NCBI RefSeq assembly: GCF_000722875.1
Contig: NZ_JFHR01000006.1
Span: 1 to 64,000, forward strand
Length of the DNA stretch: 64,000 nucleotides
Direction of reading: 5' to 3'
From: Sphingobium chlorophenolicum
GTDB lineage: Bacteria; Pseudomonadota; Alphaproteobacteria; Sphingomonadales; Sphingomonadaceae
Of the stretch, positions 1 through 9,137 are shown one piece after another. Numbering within the stretch: the first letter of the stretch is position 1; every line of letters starts with the position of its first letter. A program made the position numbers and the translations under genes. The notes under the pieces were generated by a model that saw only the letters and a list, made by a program, of their open reading frames with translations, was not told the DNA's origin and searched no databases.

Positions 1-26
1 GGGTGTGCCAGTTGCGGGGGTGGGGT

Positions 27-710
27 TTAGGTGGTGAGCTTGTCCAGTAAGACCTTTGCCGCTGCCGTTTCCGCTTCCTGCTTTGAGCCGCCGGTGGCGC
101 TTGCTTCGCCCGCGCCCCTGATGCTGACCGTGACCGTGAATTTCAGCGCGTGGTGCGGACCGGAGCGGTCGGTCATCGCATATTCCGGGGGTTTGCGCTT
201 GTTGGCGGCGGCCCATTCCTGGAGGGCGGACTTGGGATGTTTGGGCGCGCTCGCCTGCGTGTCGACGCGGTCGGCCCAGAGGCGGCGGACGAGGGTGCGG
301 GCTTCCTTCAGCCCCCCCTCCAGATAGAGCGCGCCGATCAGCGCCTCCATCACGTCGCCCAGCACATTGTCGCTGTCGGCCGCGCCATCGTCGCGGGCTT
401 GCTTGCCAAGGATGAGGTGGGTCGGAACCCCGGCGCTGCGGGCCACTTCGGCGCAGGTTTCGCCCGACACCAGCGCGTTGAAGCGGCGGGACAGCTTGCC
501 TTCCGGTTCGGTCGAAAAGCGGTCATAGACCCATTCGGCGATCAGCAGACCAAGGATGCGGTCGCCCAGAAACTCCAGCCGTTCATAATTCACGGCATTG
601 GCGCTGCCATGGGTCAGCGCCTGGGTGAAGGCGGCCGGATCCTTCGGCTTGCGGCCGATCAGCGCCGTCAACCAGCCTTCGGTGTCCGGCCCATGCGCGG
701 TCGATTTCAA
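27..710 (-). CDS. rnc: Ribonuclease III
   Basis: Endoribonuclease for double-stranded RNA that processes rRNA precursors and structured mRNAs. The 227-residue protein has the RNase III signature ERLEFLGD at residues 43-50 and a second acidic cluster ending in EALIGALYLE at about 122-131. A C-terminal double-stranded RNA-binding domain follows from about residue 158. The start is taken as TTG at 710 because it overlaps the lepB stop in a TTGA junction, there is no ATG near the N-terminus, and the length fits the family. It follows lepB in the usual alphaproteobacterial lepB-rnc pair. era, which often comes next, would lie beyond the left edge. The function is secure; the start is inferred. Confidence 0.93.
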   Translation of the reverse strand: MKSTAHGPDTEGWLTALIGRKPKDPAAFTQALTHGSANAVNYERLEFLGDRILGLLIAEWVYDRFSTEPEGKLSRRFNALVSGETCAEVARSAGVPTHLILGKQARDDGAADSDNVLGDVMEALIGALYLEGGLKEARTLVRRLWADRVDTQASAPKHPKSALQEWAAANKRKPPEYAMTDRSGPHHALKFTVTVSIRGAGEASATGGSKQEAETAAAKVLLDKLTT

Positions 711-1531
711 AAGCCTTCCCCGATGCGGCTCCAGCGCGCTGCGGTGAACCAGGTCCAGGGGAGCAGCCAGTTGGCGCTGCCGTCGGTCGAAAAGACCGAG
801 ATCATTGCCTTGCCGACCAGATTTTCCTCCGGGACCAGACCGATGCCGCCGCCGTCGACCGCCGGGAAGCGGCTGTCGGCGCTGCGGTCGCGATTGTCGC
901 CCATCATGAAGAGATGGCCTTCGGGCACCACCACCGTGTCGCGGTCGTCCGCCGCGCCGTCCGGCACCAGGTCGAGGACATTGTAGCTCTTGCCGCCGGG
1001 CAGGGTTTCGCGGAACTGCGGGTAGCGGCATTGGCGGCCGCCGCCGGCAAGCGGTTCCTCGAACTTCGGGCGATAGCAGGGGGAGGGGCTGCCTTCCCTG
1101 GCCGCCGCATCCTCCATGTTGGGGGTCACGGGGATGACGAGGTCGGCCACCTTCTGCTTCGGCACAGCTTGGCCGTTCAGGTAAACCGTGCCGCCGCGCA
1201 CGGAGATCATGTCGCCGGGCAGGCCGATGACGCGCTTGATATAGTCGTTCTTCTGGTTCGGCGGCGCCTTGAACACCACCACGTCGCCGCGCTGGGGCGT
1301 GGAGGCGAGGATGCGGCCGGGGATCAGCGGAATGCCGAAGGGCAGAGAATAGCGTGAATAGCCATAGGGCCATTTCGCAACCAGCAGATAATCGCCGATC
1401 AGCAGGCGCGGCTGCATGGATTCAGAAGGGATGTTGAAGGGCGACACGATGAAGCTGCGCAGGACGAAGACGAACACCGCCAGCTTTGCGAGAAACCAGA
1501 GGAAATCCCGCGTTTCGGATTTTGCGCTCAT
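707..1531 (-). CDS. lepB: Signal peptidase I
   Basis: Inner-membrane serine protease that removes signal peptides from exported preproteins. One N-terminal transmembrane segment (about residues 10-30) precedes the catalytic Ser38 in PSESM. The general-base Lys99 lies in YIKRVIGLPGD, and the GDNRD-type motif is also present. The start is the ATG at 1531, which gives 274 residues. An upstream in-frame extension has no membrane or family character. A segment at about residues 130-185 contains two cysteines and is not part of the catalytic core. The gene is translationally coupled to rnc through TTGA. Confidence 0.95.
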   Translation of the reverse strand: MSAKSETRDFLWFLAKLAVFVFVLRSFIVSPFNIPSESMQPRLLIGDYLLVAKWPYGYSRYSLPFGIPLIPGRILASTPQRGDVVVFKAPPNQKNDYIKRVIGLPGDMISVRGGTVYLNGQAVPKQKVADLVIPVTPNMEDAAAREGSPSPCYRPKFEEPLAGGGRQCRYPQFRETLPGGKSYNVLDLVPDGAADDRDTVVVPEGHLFMMGDNRDRSADSRFPAVDGGGIGLVPEENLVGKAMISVFSTDGSANWLLPWTWFTAARWSRIGEGF

Positions 1532-1766
1532 GCTTTGGTCGTCTTTTCCTTCAATCCGCCTTGAAAACAGGCCGTCGCGGCTTTTGCGGGTTCGTAAAGC
1601 TGCCGTCAAGCGCGCTAGAGACCAAGCGATATTCACCCTATGCTGCCCTGCAACCCGAATTTTCTGCCCGAACGGTGCAATAGCGGAACGACTTGGCTAG
1701 GATGGGAAAGAATCGACAGGTGCAGTGTCGGCATCGATCAACGGCAAAACAAGAGGATATTTCCCA

Positions 1767-3272
1767 ATGTCCAGCCCTGCACTGGCAGCGCTCGCAGATC
1801 TTCCCCAGGCCGATCTGAAGTCCATCTTCACCGTCGATCCCGACCGGCTGAGCAAGTTCACGCTGACGCAGGGACCGATCCGTTTCGACTGGTCGAAAAC
1901 GCATCTGACCGATGATCTGTTCGCTGGCTTTCTGAAGCTGGCGGAGGAAAAGGGGTTTGCAGCGCAGCGGGACGCCCTGTTCGCGGGCGAGGCTGTTAAC
2001 AACACCGAAGGCCGCGCCGCCGAACATCCGGCTGAGCGGGGCGAGGGCAATGCCGACAGCGTGGCCTATGCGAAGATGCTGCATGCCCGGATGCGGGCGC
2101 TGATCGACGCGATCGAGGGGGAGGCGCTGGGGCCGATCCGGCATATATTGCATATCGGCATCGGCGGGTCGGCGCTGGGGCCGGACCTGATCATCGACGC
2201 GCTGGGCGGCGATGGGGCGCGTTATGACGTCGCCATCGTGTCCAATGTGGACGGCACGGCGCTGGAGCGGGCGATTTCCCGGTTCGATCCGGAAGCGACA
2301 TTGATTGCGGTCGCTTCCAAGACCTTCACCACGACCGAAACCATGCTGAACGCGGCGAGCGCGATCAACTGGATGGTCGAGGCGGGGGTGGACGATCCCT
2401 ATGGTCGGGTGATCGCGCTGACCGCTTCGCCGGACAGGGCCATCGAATGGGGCGTGGACGAGACGCGGGTGCTGCCCTTCGCGGAGTCTGTAGGCGGGCG
2501 TTATTCGCTCTGGTCGTCCATCGGTTTTCCGGCGGCGCTGGCGTTGGGGTGGGACGCGTTCGAGAGCCTGCTGGAAGGCGCGGCGGCGATGGACCGGCAT
2601 TTCCGGCTGAGCGATCCCAGGCAGAATGCGCCGCTGATCGCGGCATTCGTCGATCAATATTATGCGCGGATATTGGGGTGCCAGACGCGGGCCTTGTTCG
2701 CCTATGACGAGCGACTGCGGCTGCTGCCATCCTATCTCCAGCAACTGGAGATGGAGAGCAACGGCAAGAGCGTGACGCGGGACGGCGCGCCGGTCGACGG
2801 GCCGACGGCGGCGATCACCTGGGGCGGCGTCGGCACGGACGCGCAGCATGCGGTGTTCCAGTTGCTGCATCAGGGGACGATCCTGACGCCGGTGGAATTC
2901 ATCGCATCCATCGAGCCGGGCCATGCGCTCGACCCGGCGCATCATCGGGCGTTGCTGGTCAACTGCTTCGCGCAGGGGGCGGCGTTGATGCGGGGGAAGG
3001 AGAATGCGGCCGATCCGGCGCGGGCCTATCCGGGGAACCGGCCCTCGACCACCATCCTGCTGGACGATGTGACGCCGGAGGCTCTGGGGGCGCTGATCGC
3101 CTTTTACGAGCACCGGACCTTTGCCAATGCGGTGCTGATGGGGATCAATCCGTTCGATCAGTTCGGCGTCGAACTGGGCAAGGAAATCGCCAAATCCATC
3201 GAGGCGGAGGGGCCGAAGGGCTTCGATCCGTCGACCATGGCTTTGATCGATCTGGCGCTGGGCGGGATTTGA
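1767..3272 (+). CDS. pgi: Glucose-6-phosphate isomerase
   Basis: Interconverts glucose 6-phosphate and fructose 6-phosphate in the cytoplasm. The 501-residue protein shows the sugar-phosphate motif GIGGSALGP and both family signatures: VGGRYSLWSSIG, and the C-terminal segment NPFDQFGVELGKE. The catalytic Glu region LEMESNGKS is also present. The ATG at 1767 is preceded by AAGAGGA at good spacing. It is divergent from lepB across a 235-bp gap. Sphingomonads commonly use the Entner-Doudoroff route, so here the enzyme probably serves gluconeogenesis and sugar-nucleotide supply (inference). Confidence 0.96.
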   Translation: MSSPALAALADLPQADLKSIFTVDPDRLSKFTLTQGPIRFDWSKTHLTDDLFAGFLKLAEEKGFAAQRDALFAGEAVNNTEGRAAEHPAERGEGNADSVAYAKMLHARMRALIDAIEGEALGPIRHILHIGIGGSALGPDLIIDALGGDGARYDVAIVSNVDGTALERAISRFDPEATLIAVASKTFTTTETMLNAASAINWMVEAGVDDPYGRVIALTASPDRAIEWGVDETRVLPFAESVGGRYSLWSSIGFPAALALGWDAFESLLEGAAAMDRHFRLSDPRQNAPLIAAFVDQYYARILGCQTRALFAYDERLRLLPSYLQQLEMESNGKSVTRDGAPVDGPTAAITWGGVGTDAQHAVFQLLHQGTILTPVEFIASIEPGHALDPAHHRALLVNCFAQGAALMRGKENAADPARAYPGNRPSTTILLDDVTPEALGALIAFYEHRTFANAVLMGINPFDQFGVELGKEIAKSIEAEGPKGFDPSTMALIDLALGGI

Positions 3273-3372
3273 CGGACGAGCTCATCCTGCTTGCGGGATG
3301 GGCATAGTCAGATTCTGGTTTGTAACTCCGCCATGCACGCTCCATATGCGGCGCGATGCAGCGGAGGCATAT

Positions 3373-4719
3373 ATGAGCGATTACGACTTCGACCTTTTCG
3401 TCATCGGCGCGGGATCGGGCGGCGTGCGGGCTTCGCGCGTGGCGGCGGCTCATGGCGCGAAGGTGGCGGTGGCGGAGGAATATCGCGTCGGCGGCACCTG
3501 CGTCATTCGCGGCTGCGTGCCCAAGAAGCTGCTCATCTACGGCGCGCATTTCGCCGAGGATTTGAGGGATGCGCGGCGTTTCGGCTGGAAAGTGCCGGAT
3601 TGCGATTTCGAATGGACGACGTTGCGCGACAATGTGCTGGCCGATGTGGACCGGCTGGAGGGCCTCTACAGGAACACGCTGAATAGCCATGAGGTCGAAC
3701 TGATCCAGGAGCGGGCCACGATCACCGGGCCGCATAGCGTGAAGCTGGCGAGCGGGCGGGAGGTCAGCGCGAAATATATCCTGGTTTCGACCGGAGCCTG
3801 GCCCATCATTCCGGACATCGAGGGCGCGGAGCATGGCGTCACATCCAATGAGGTCTTCCATCTGGAGGAGTGCCCCAAGCGGATCGTGATCGTGGGCGGC
3901 GGCTATATCGCCAATGAATTTGCCGGGATTTTCCACGAGTTCGGCAGCCATGTGACCATTGTGAACCGTTCGGGCACGCTGCTGCGCGGGTATGACGAGC
4001 AGATACGCGACCGGCTGCTCCAGATTTCCATGATGAAAGGCATCAATTTCCGCTTCAATGCCGAGATGGAGAGGATCGAGAAGAAGGAGGACGGCACGCT
4101 GTCCGTCCGATTCAGGAACGGCGATCCGATAGACTGCGATCTGCTGCTGTTCGCTACCGGGCGCAAGCCGCATGTCGACGGGCTGGGGCTGGAAAATGCC
4201 GGGGTCGAACTGAGCGACAAGGGCGCGATCAAGGTCGATGAGTATAGCCGCACCAGTTGCCAGAGCATCTATGCGGTGGGCGACGTCACCGACCGAATGC
4301 AGTTGACGCCGGTGGCGATCCGTGAAGGGCATGCCTTTGCGGATACGGTGTTCGGGGATAATCCGCGTACTGTCGATTACGCCTGCGTGCCCTCTGCCGT
4401 GTTCAGCCAACCGCCGCTTGCCGGGGTCGGGATGACCGAGGCGGAGGCGAGGAACACGCTGGGCACGGTGAAGATCTATACCTCCGATTTCCGGCCGATG
4501 AAGAATGTGCTGGCCGGGCGGGACGAGCGTGCGCTCTACAAGATGGTGGTGGACGCCACGACCGACCGGGTGGTGGGGCTGCATATGATCGGCCCGGACG
4601 CGCCGGAGATATTGCAGGCGGCGGCCATTGCGGTGAAGGCGGGCCTTACCAAGCAGGCCTTTGACGACACGGTGGCCCTGCACCCCAGCATGGCCGAGGA
4701 ACTGGTGCTGCTTAAATAG
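3373..4719 (+). CDS. gor: Glutathione-disulfide reductase
   Basis: FAD- and NADPH-dependent enzyme that reduces oxidised glutathione. The 448-residue protein begins with the FAD-binding motif GAGSGG. The redox-active pair Cys43/Cys48 sits in GGTCVIRGCVPKK, and a second Rossmann motif GGGYIANEFAG follows. The C-terminus carries the HPSMAEE active-site segment, with His. The CVIRGC form is typical of glutathione reductase rather than dihydrolipoamide dehydrogenase. The ATG at 3373 has GGAGG just upstream. It ends 6 bp from the convergent dioxygenase gene. Confidence 0.94.
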   Translation: MSDYDFDLFVIGAGSGGVRASRVAAAHGAKVAVAEEYRVGGTCVIRGCVPKKLLIYGAHFAEDLRDARRFGWKVPDCDFEWTTLRDNVLADVDRLEGLYRNTLNSHEVELIQERATITGPHSVKLASGREVSAKYILVSTGAWPIIPDIEGAEHGVTSNEVFHLEECPKRIVIVGGGYIANEFAGIFHEFGSHVTIVNRSGTLLRGYDEQIRDRLLQISMMKGINFRFNAEMERIEKKEDGTLSVRFRNGDPIDCDLLLFATGRKPHVDGLGLENAGVELSDKGAIKVDEYSRTSCQSIYAVGDVTDRMQLTPVAIREGHAFADTVFGDNPRTVDYACVPSAVFSQPPLAGVGMTEAEARNTLGTVKIYTSDFRPMKNVLAGRDERALYKMVVDATTDRVVGLHMIGPDAPEILQAAAIAVKAGLTKQAFDDTVALHPSMAEELVLLK

Positions 4720-4725
4720 CTCCGG

Positions 4726-5436
4726 CTATTCGGCCGCGAAGGTCAGGACCAGTGCGTCGCGCCAGGCGGGTTGCGCGGGGTCCAGCGCATGGATTTCGGT
4801 GACGCCATGCATGATGCGGTGGTCATCGATCAACACGGCATCGCCGGGACGGGCGAGGGTGAATTCGCCCAGTTCCCGGCCCCCCGGCGCGCCGATGCGG
4901 GTGACGCCTTCGCGGACGTTGCGCCGTTCGACCAGCATGACGAAAACCCAGTCTACTCCATCGCGGTGCATCCCTTCGGGCGTGGGGCGGCCCAGTTCAC
5001 CGCTGCGCGCTTCGATGCGGAACTGATGGAGTTCGACATGCTGCGGCCCCTTCAGCGGAAAGCTGTGGGCGCAAAAGGCGAAGATGGACTGCATCGCCGT
5101 ATTGTCGATGGTCGCCTGCTCCACCGGGTCGAACCAGCGCTGCACATCGCCGTTCAGGGGGTTGTAGTCGCGGCTCTGGAAATGGGGTTGATGGGGCTTG
5201 GGTGTGAACCTGCCATGGTCGCAGGCGAAGGTCGCGTGGCGGCGGCGGCGGTAGCGGCCCCCGTCGGCCATGTAGAGGTCGGGGCCGAGATCGTCCCAGC
5301 TTTGGGCGAGCGCGGCCCAATCGGCGGCCCGGATGGCCAGCCTGTCGAACAGGTCGGAACCGGACAGGCGGGCATAGCCGTAATCCTCCAGTTCGTGCCG
5401 GAGGGATATGTTCGTCAGAATATCCGCGTCGCTCAT
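4726..5436 (-). CDS. 2OG-Fe(II) dioxygenase family protein (DUF2257 type)
   Basis: A 236-residue protein resembling the bacterial 2-oxoglutarate/Fe(II) dioxygenase family (PF10014), whose characterised members include free amino-acid hydroxylases such as an L-isoleucine dioxygenase. A plausible HxD...H iron triad is His157 and Asp159 in MHRDGVDW plus His210 in HRIMHGVTE. An aromatic and basic core lies before it. No signal peptide or membrane segment is seen, so it is likely cytoplasmic. It is convergent with gor and separated by 83 bp from the regulator on the same strand, so the context gives no substrate. The family call is moderate to good; the substrate is unknown. Confidence 0.8.
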   Translation of the reverse strand: MSDADILTNISLRHELEDYGYARLSGSDLFDRLAIRAADWAALAQSWDDLGPDLYMADGGRYRRRRHATFACDHGRFTPKPHQPHFQSRDYNPLNGDVQRWFDPVEQATIDNTAMQSIFAFCAHSFPLKGPQHVELHQFRIEARSGELGRPTPEGMHRDGVDWVFVMLVERRNVREGVTRIGAPGGRELGEFTLARPGDAVLIDDHRIMHGVTEIHALDPAQPAWRDALVLTFAAE

Positions 5437-5519
5437 CCATCATTCCTTATCCGGAAGGGCGGACGAGCGACAGGGCCAGTTCCCGCAAGCAGGATTGCCG
5501 GAAAAGCCGGTTTTGCTGC

Positions 5520-6935
5520 TCAGCCGATCCAGTAGGGCACGATCTGCCGGTTGTCGGGATCGACGCGGATGGGGCGGTCGGCGGGCGGGAAGGCGCGCTG
5601 GTCGCAGCTTTGACGGGGGCAGAGGCGGCAGGTGATGCCGATGGGGGTCGCCGCCCCCTCCACCTCCAGTTGCAGGCCGTCGGCGTAGACGAAATTCGCC
5701 GCATGGGCTGTCTCGCAGCCCAGCACCACGGCGAAGCGGCGCGGGGTGCGGCTGTAGCTGCCGGACGGCTTCACCAGCCCCTTCGCCATGGAGACATAGC
5801 GCACGCCGTCGGGCGTCTCGCCAAGCTGGATGTTGATCCGGTCGGGGACGGCGACTGCTTCATGGACGTTCCAGAGGGGGCAGGCGCCACCGAAGCGGGC
5901 GAATTGCAGGCGGGTGGCGCTGTGGCGCTTGGTGATGTTGCCCGCCATGTCGACGCGGCAGAAGAAGAAGGGGATGCCACGCAAGCCCGGCCGCTGGAGC
6001 GTGGACAGGCGATGGCAGGCCTGTTCGAAGCTGACGCCGAAGCGGCGGGCGAGGCGGTCTATGTCGTGGCGGACTTCGCGGGCGGCTTCGCGGAAAGGAG
6101 CGTAGGGCATGAGGAGCGCGCCAGCCGCATAATTGCCGAGGCCAATGGCCAGCAGGCGATCCGCGCCCATGACGGGCAGGCCCGCCTTGTTCACCACGTC
6201 GGCGATGACCGCCTGCCCCTCCAGCATCATGAGTTGGTGGGCGAGCATGAACTTGCGGCTTTCCGTGGGCAGGGCGGCGTTGACGAACAGGCGGCGTTCG
6301 CTGCTGGTGTAGGAGCGGAGCGCAGAGTCCGGCGTCTCCGCGATCAGCGTTTCGATGCCGTGGCGGCGGGCCAGCGCCTCCACCAGCATGCCCTCGTCCA
6401 GCGTCTGGCCGGCGGTGAAGCTGGCGGCCATATCCTCCGCCAGGCAGTCGAGCGCATGGACGTAATTGCCCGCCTCATGGAACCAGTCGCGGGCGGCTTC
6501 CCAAGGGAGGCGGGCCTGTACGGCGTGGTCGTTGGCGATCGCTTCTTCGATCATGTTGATGCGTTCATTGGCGCGCATATGGGCATTATAGAGATCGACA
6601 TAGCGCGCCGCAAATTCGGGGAATTGCAGGTGCAGTTTCTCGATCCGTTCCGGTTCCAGCGCTGGTCCGGGCAGTTCGGGATGGGCCAGCGCATAGGTGA
6701 AGGCGCCCAGAAGCTGCTCATCCTCCCGGCTGTCGAAGCTGGCCCAGTCGGTGGGAAAGGCGCTGGCGAGCGCGGCCTTCACCTTGGCGGTGAGGGGGCG
6801 GTCGTCATTCTCCATCTGGCTGAGATAGGAAACCGATATGCCGAGTGCCTGCGCCATCGTCGCCTGGTCCATGCGGTGGTCCAGCCGGAGTTGGCGCAGG
6901 CGGGGGCCTGCGAAGATTCTGTTGCCACGAGCCAT
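5520..6935 (-). CDS. Short-chain fatty acyl-CoA responsive regulator, ScfR/PrpR/RamB-like
   Basis: A 471-residue transcription factor. It has an N-terminal XRE-type helix-turn-helix (about residues 8-64, with MAQALGISVSYLSQMENDDR). The central region is IrrE-like but lacks an HExxH motif (AHQLMM at that place). The C-terminal domain is of DUF2083 type with Cys407, Cys436, Cys439 and Cys444. In mycobacterial PrpR this C-terminal region binds an Fe-S cluster and acyl-CoA, so the cysteine set fits. The start is the ATG at 6935 (MARGNRIF), just before the helix-turn-helix. It is divergent from pccB with four TTTGCAAA-like boxes between, so it probably controls the propionate operon and itself. 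Confidence 0.87.
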   Translation of the reverse strand: MARGNRIFAGPRLRQLRLDHRMDQATMAQALGISVSYLSQMENDDRPLTAKVKAALASAFPTDWASFDSREDEQLLGAFTYALAHPELPGPALEPERIEKLHLQFPEFAARYVDLYNAHMRANERINMIEEAIANDHAVQARLPWEAARDWFHEAGNYVHALDCLAEDMAASFTAGQTLDEGMLVEALARRHGIETLIAETPDSALRSYTSSERRLFVNAALPTESRKFMLAHQLMMLEGQAVIADVVNKAGLPVMGADRLLAIGLGNYAAGALLMPYAPFREAAREVRHDIDRLARRFGVSFEQACHRLSTLQRPGLRGIPFFFCRVDMAGNITKRHSATRLQFARFGGACPLWNVHEAVAVPDRINIQLGETPDGVRYVSMAKGLVKPSGSYSRTPRRFAVVLGCETAHAANFVYADGLQLEVEGAATPIGITCRLCPRQSCDQRAFPPADRPIRVDPDNRQIVPYWIG

Positions 6936-6948
6936 GGTTCGTCCATAA

Positions 6949-6993
6949 TTTGCGAAATCGCGATTTGCAAATTGGCAAAATCGCATTTGCGAA
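6949..6993. promoter_or_regulatory. Operator array of TTTGCAAA-like boxes between regulator and pccB
   Basis: Four related octamers lie in 45 bp of the 121-bp divergent gap: TTTGCGAA at 6949, TTTGCAAA at 6964, TTGGCAAA at 6972 and TTTGCGAA at 6986. Mycobacterial RamB and PrpR are known to bind TTTGCAAA-type sites, and the divergent regulator belongs to that family. The array would overlap both promoters. This is inferred from motif and context, without binding data. Confidence 0.72.
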
Positions 6994-7056
6994 AATGCGG
7001 AAAGATTGGGAAAGGGCGGGCAAACATGTCCGCGACAAGCCGGAGAAAAGCCTGAT

Positions 7057-8589
7057 ATGTCGAAGCTAGCCATCATCGAACAGTTGGAAGCCAAGCGCGA
7101 CGCCGCGCGCCTGGGCGGTGGCCAGCGCCGCATCGACGCCCAGCATGCCAAGGGCAAGCTGACCGCCCGCGAGCGGTTGGAAGTGCTGCTGGACGAGGAC
7201 AGTTTCGAAGAGCTGGACATGTATGTCGAGCATAATTGCATCGACTTCGGCATGGACGAGCAGCATATCCCCGGCGACGGCGTCGTCACCGGATCGGGCA
7301 CGATCAACGGGCGGCTGGTCTATGTGTTTTCGCAGGACTTCACCGTCTATGGCGGCGCAGTGTCGGAACGGCACGCGATGAAGATCTGCAAGATCATGGA
7401 CATCGCCATGAAGGTCGGCGCGCCGGTGATCGGCCTCAATGACTCAGGCGGCGCGCGCATTCAGGAAGGCGTGGCGTCGCTGGGCGGCTATGCGGAGATT
7501 TTCCAGCGCAACGTGCTGGCTTCGGGCGTGGTGCCGCAGATCAGCGTGATCATGGGACCCTGCGCGGGCGGCGCGGTTTACTCGCCCGCCATGACCGACT
7601 TCATCTTCATGGTGAAGGATAGCAGCTTCATGTTCGTGACCGGGCCGGACGTGGTGAAGACCGTTACCAACGAGGTCGTGACCCAGGAGGAACTGGGCGG
7701 CGCGGTGACGCACACCACTAAGTCCGGCGTGGCCGACGTGGCGTTCGACAATGATATCGAGGCGTTGCTGGCGGTGCGCGATTTCGTGGACTTCCTGCCT
7801 GCCTCCAACAAGGAGCCGGTGCCGGAGCGGCCGAGCGCCGATCCGTGGGATCGTCTGGAGGAAAGCCTGGACACGCTGATCCCGGCCAACGCGAACCAGC
7901 CCTATGATATGCACGAACTGATCCGCAAGGTGGTGGATGAGGGTGATTTCTTCGAGGTGCAGCCTGCCCATGCGGGCAATATCCTCTGCGGTTTCGGGCG
8001 GGTCGAGGGCAAGACCGTCGGTATCATCGCCAACCAGCCGATGGTGCTGGCGGGCGTGCTGGACATCAACTCCTCCAAGAAGGCCGGGCGGTTCGTGCGT
8101 TTCTGCGACGCTTTCGAAATTCCCATCGTCACCTTCGTCGACGTGCCGGGCTTCCTGCCGGGAACGGCGCAGGAGCATTCGGGCATCATCAAGCATGGCG
8201 CGAAGCTGCTGTTCGCCTATGCCGAGGCGACCGTGCCGAAGATCACCGTCATCACGCGCAAGGCCTATGGCGGCGCCTATGACGTTATGGCGTCCAAGCA
8301 TCTGCGCGGCGACCTGAACTATGCCTGGCCGACTGCGGAAATTGCGGTGATGGGCGCGAAGGGCGCGGTGGAGATCATCTTCCGCGGGAAGACGCCCGAA
8401 GAGATCGCGCAGAAGACCAAGGAATATGAGGACCGCTTCGCCAACCCCTTCGTTGCGGCGAGCAAGGGCTTCATCGACGAGGTGATCCAGCCGCATTCGA
8501 CGCGCAAGCGGATCGCCCTGGGTCTGCGCAAGCTGCGCAACAAGGCGTTGGAGAACCCCTGGAAGAAGCACGACAATATTCCGCTTTGA
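7057..8589 (+). CDS. pccB: Propionyl-CoA carboxylase beta subunit (carboxyltransferase)
   Basis: Transfers the carboxyl group from carboxybiotin on PccA to propionyl-CoA, giving methylmalonyl-CoA. The 510-residue protein is a full-length acyl-CoA carboxyltransferase. It has the paired crotonase-like glycine loops [19 protein letters not shown] and, in the C-terminal half, the AYGGAYDVM segment. The ATG at 7057 follows CGGAGAAAAG. It is the first gene of the operon and lies downstream of the operator array. Specificity for propionyl-CoA rather than another acyl-CoA is inferred from the linked epimerase and mutase. Confidence 0.94.
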   Translation: MSKLAIIEQLEAKRDAARLGGGQRRIDAQHAKGKLTARERLEVLLDEDSFEELDMYVEHNCIDFGMDEQHIPGDGVVTGSGTINGRLVYVFSQDFTVYGGAVSERHAMKICKIMDIAMKVGAPVIGLNDSGGARIQEGVASLGGYAEIFQRNVLASGVVPQISVIMGPCAGGAVYSPAMTDFIFMVKDSSFMFVTGPDVVKTVTNEVVTQEELGGAVTHTTKSGVADVAFDNDIEALLAVRDFVDFLPASNKEPVPERPSADPWDRLEESLDTLIPANANQPYDMHELIRKVVDEGDFFEVQPAHAGNILCGFGRVEGKTVGIIANQPMVLAGVLDINSSKKAGRFVRFCDAFEIPIVTFVDVPGFLPGTAQEHSGIIKHGAKLLFAYAEATVPKITVITRKAYGGAYDVMASKHLRGDLNYAWPTAEIAVMGAKGAVEIIFRGKTPEEIAQKTKEYEDRFANPFVAASKGFIDEVIQPHSTRKRIALGLRKLRNKALENPWKKHDNIPL

Positions 8590-8596
8590 TTACGCC

Positions 8597-8677
8597 CGTC
8601 ATCCCCGCGAAGGCGGGAATCTCAGGCGGCTATGTGGAACGTAAAGGCACGAGACCTCAGCCTTCGCTGGGGTGACG
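8597..8677. repeat. Hairpin repeat, family D (CGTCATCCCC...GGGGTGACG)
   Basis: An interrupted inverted repeat fills most of the pccB-epimerase gap. The left arm begins CGTCATCCCCGCGAAGG and the right arm ends CCTTCGCTGGGGTGACG. Elements of this kind recur widely between genes in alphaproteobacteria. It could stabilise or terminate part of the operon transcript. Only this copy is obvious in the window; a short related hairpin lies at 17961-17980. Confidence 0.65.
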
Positions 8678-8693
8678 AAGTAGGTGAAGTGAT

Positions 8694-9131
8694 ATGAAAC
8701 TCGGTCGCTTGAACCATATCGGCGTCGCGACGCCCTCGCTGGAAGCCAGCATCGCTTATTATCGCGACGTTATGGGCGCGACGATCACGCATGAGCCGTT
8801 CGACCTGCCCGCGCAGGGGGTGAAGGTTTGCTTCGTGGATACGCCGGGTGAGAATGGTACCGAGGGCACGCAGATCGAACTGATCGAGCCGCTGGGCGAG
8901 AACAGCCCGATCCACGGCTTCATCGCCAAGAACCCGGCCGGTGGGCAGCATCATATGTGCTATGAAGTGCCCGACATTCATGAGGCCAAGGCCTGGTTCG
9001 AGGGGCTGGGCAAGAAGGTGCTCGGCGAACCGCGCATCGGGGCGCACGGGACTTTGATCTTCTTCGTCCACCCCAAGGATATGAACGGGGTGCTGACGGA
9101 GATCATGGAGACGCCCAAGGAGGCGCATTGA
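8694..9131 (+). CDS. mce: Methylmalonyl-CoA epimerase
   Basis: Interconverts the two C2 epimers of methylmalonyl-CoA so that the mutase can use the product of the carboxylase. The 145-residue protein is a two-module vicinal-oxygen-chelate (glyoxalase-fold) protein. It starts MKLGRLNHIGVATPS, with His8 as the first metal ligand. GQHHMCYEV carries the middle ligand, and a C-terminal acidic ligand region is present. Length and motifs fit the family well. It is second in the propionate operon, between pccB and the mutase, which supports the assignment. Confidence 0.93.
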   Translation: MKLGRLNHIGVATPSLEASIAYYRDVMGATITHEPFDLPAQGVKVCFVDTPGENGTEGTQIELIEPLGENSPIHGFIAKNPAGGQHHMCYEVPDIHEAKAWFEGLGKKVLGEPRIGAHGTLIFFVHPKDMNGVLTEIMETPKEAH

Positions 9132-9137
9132 ATACGG

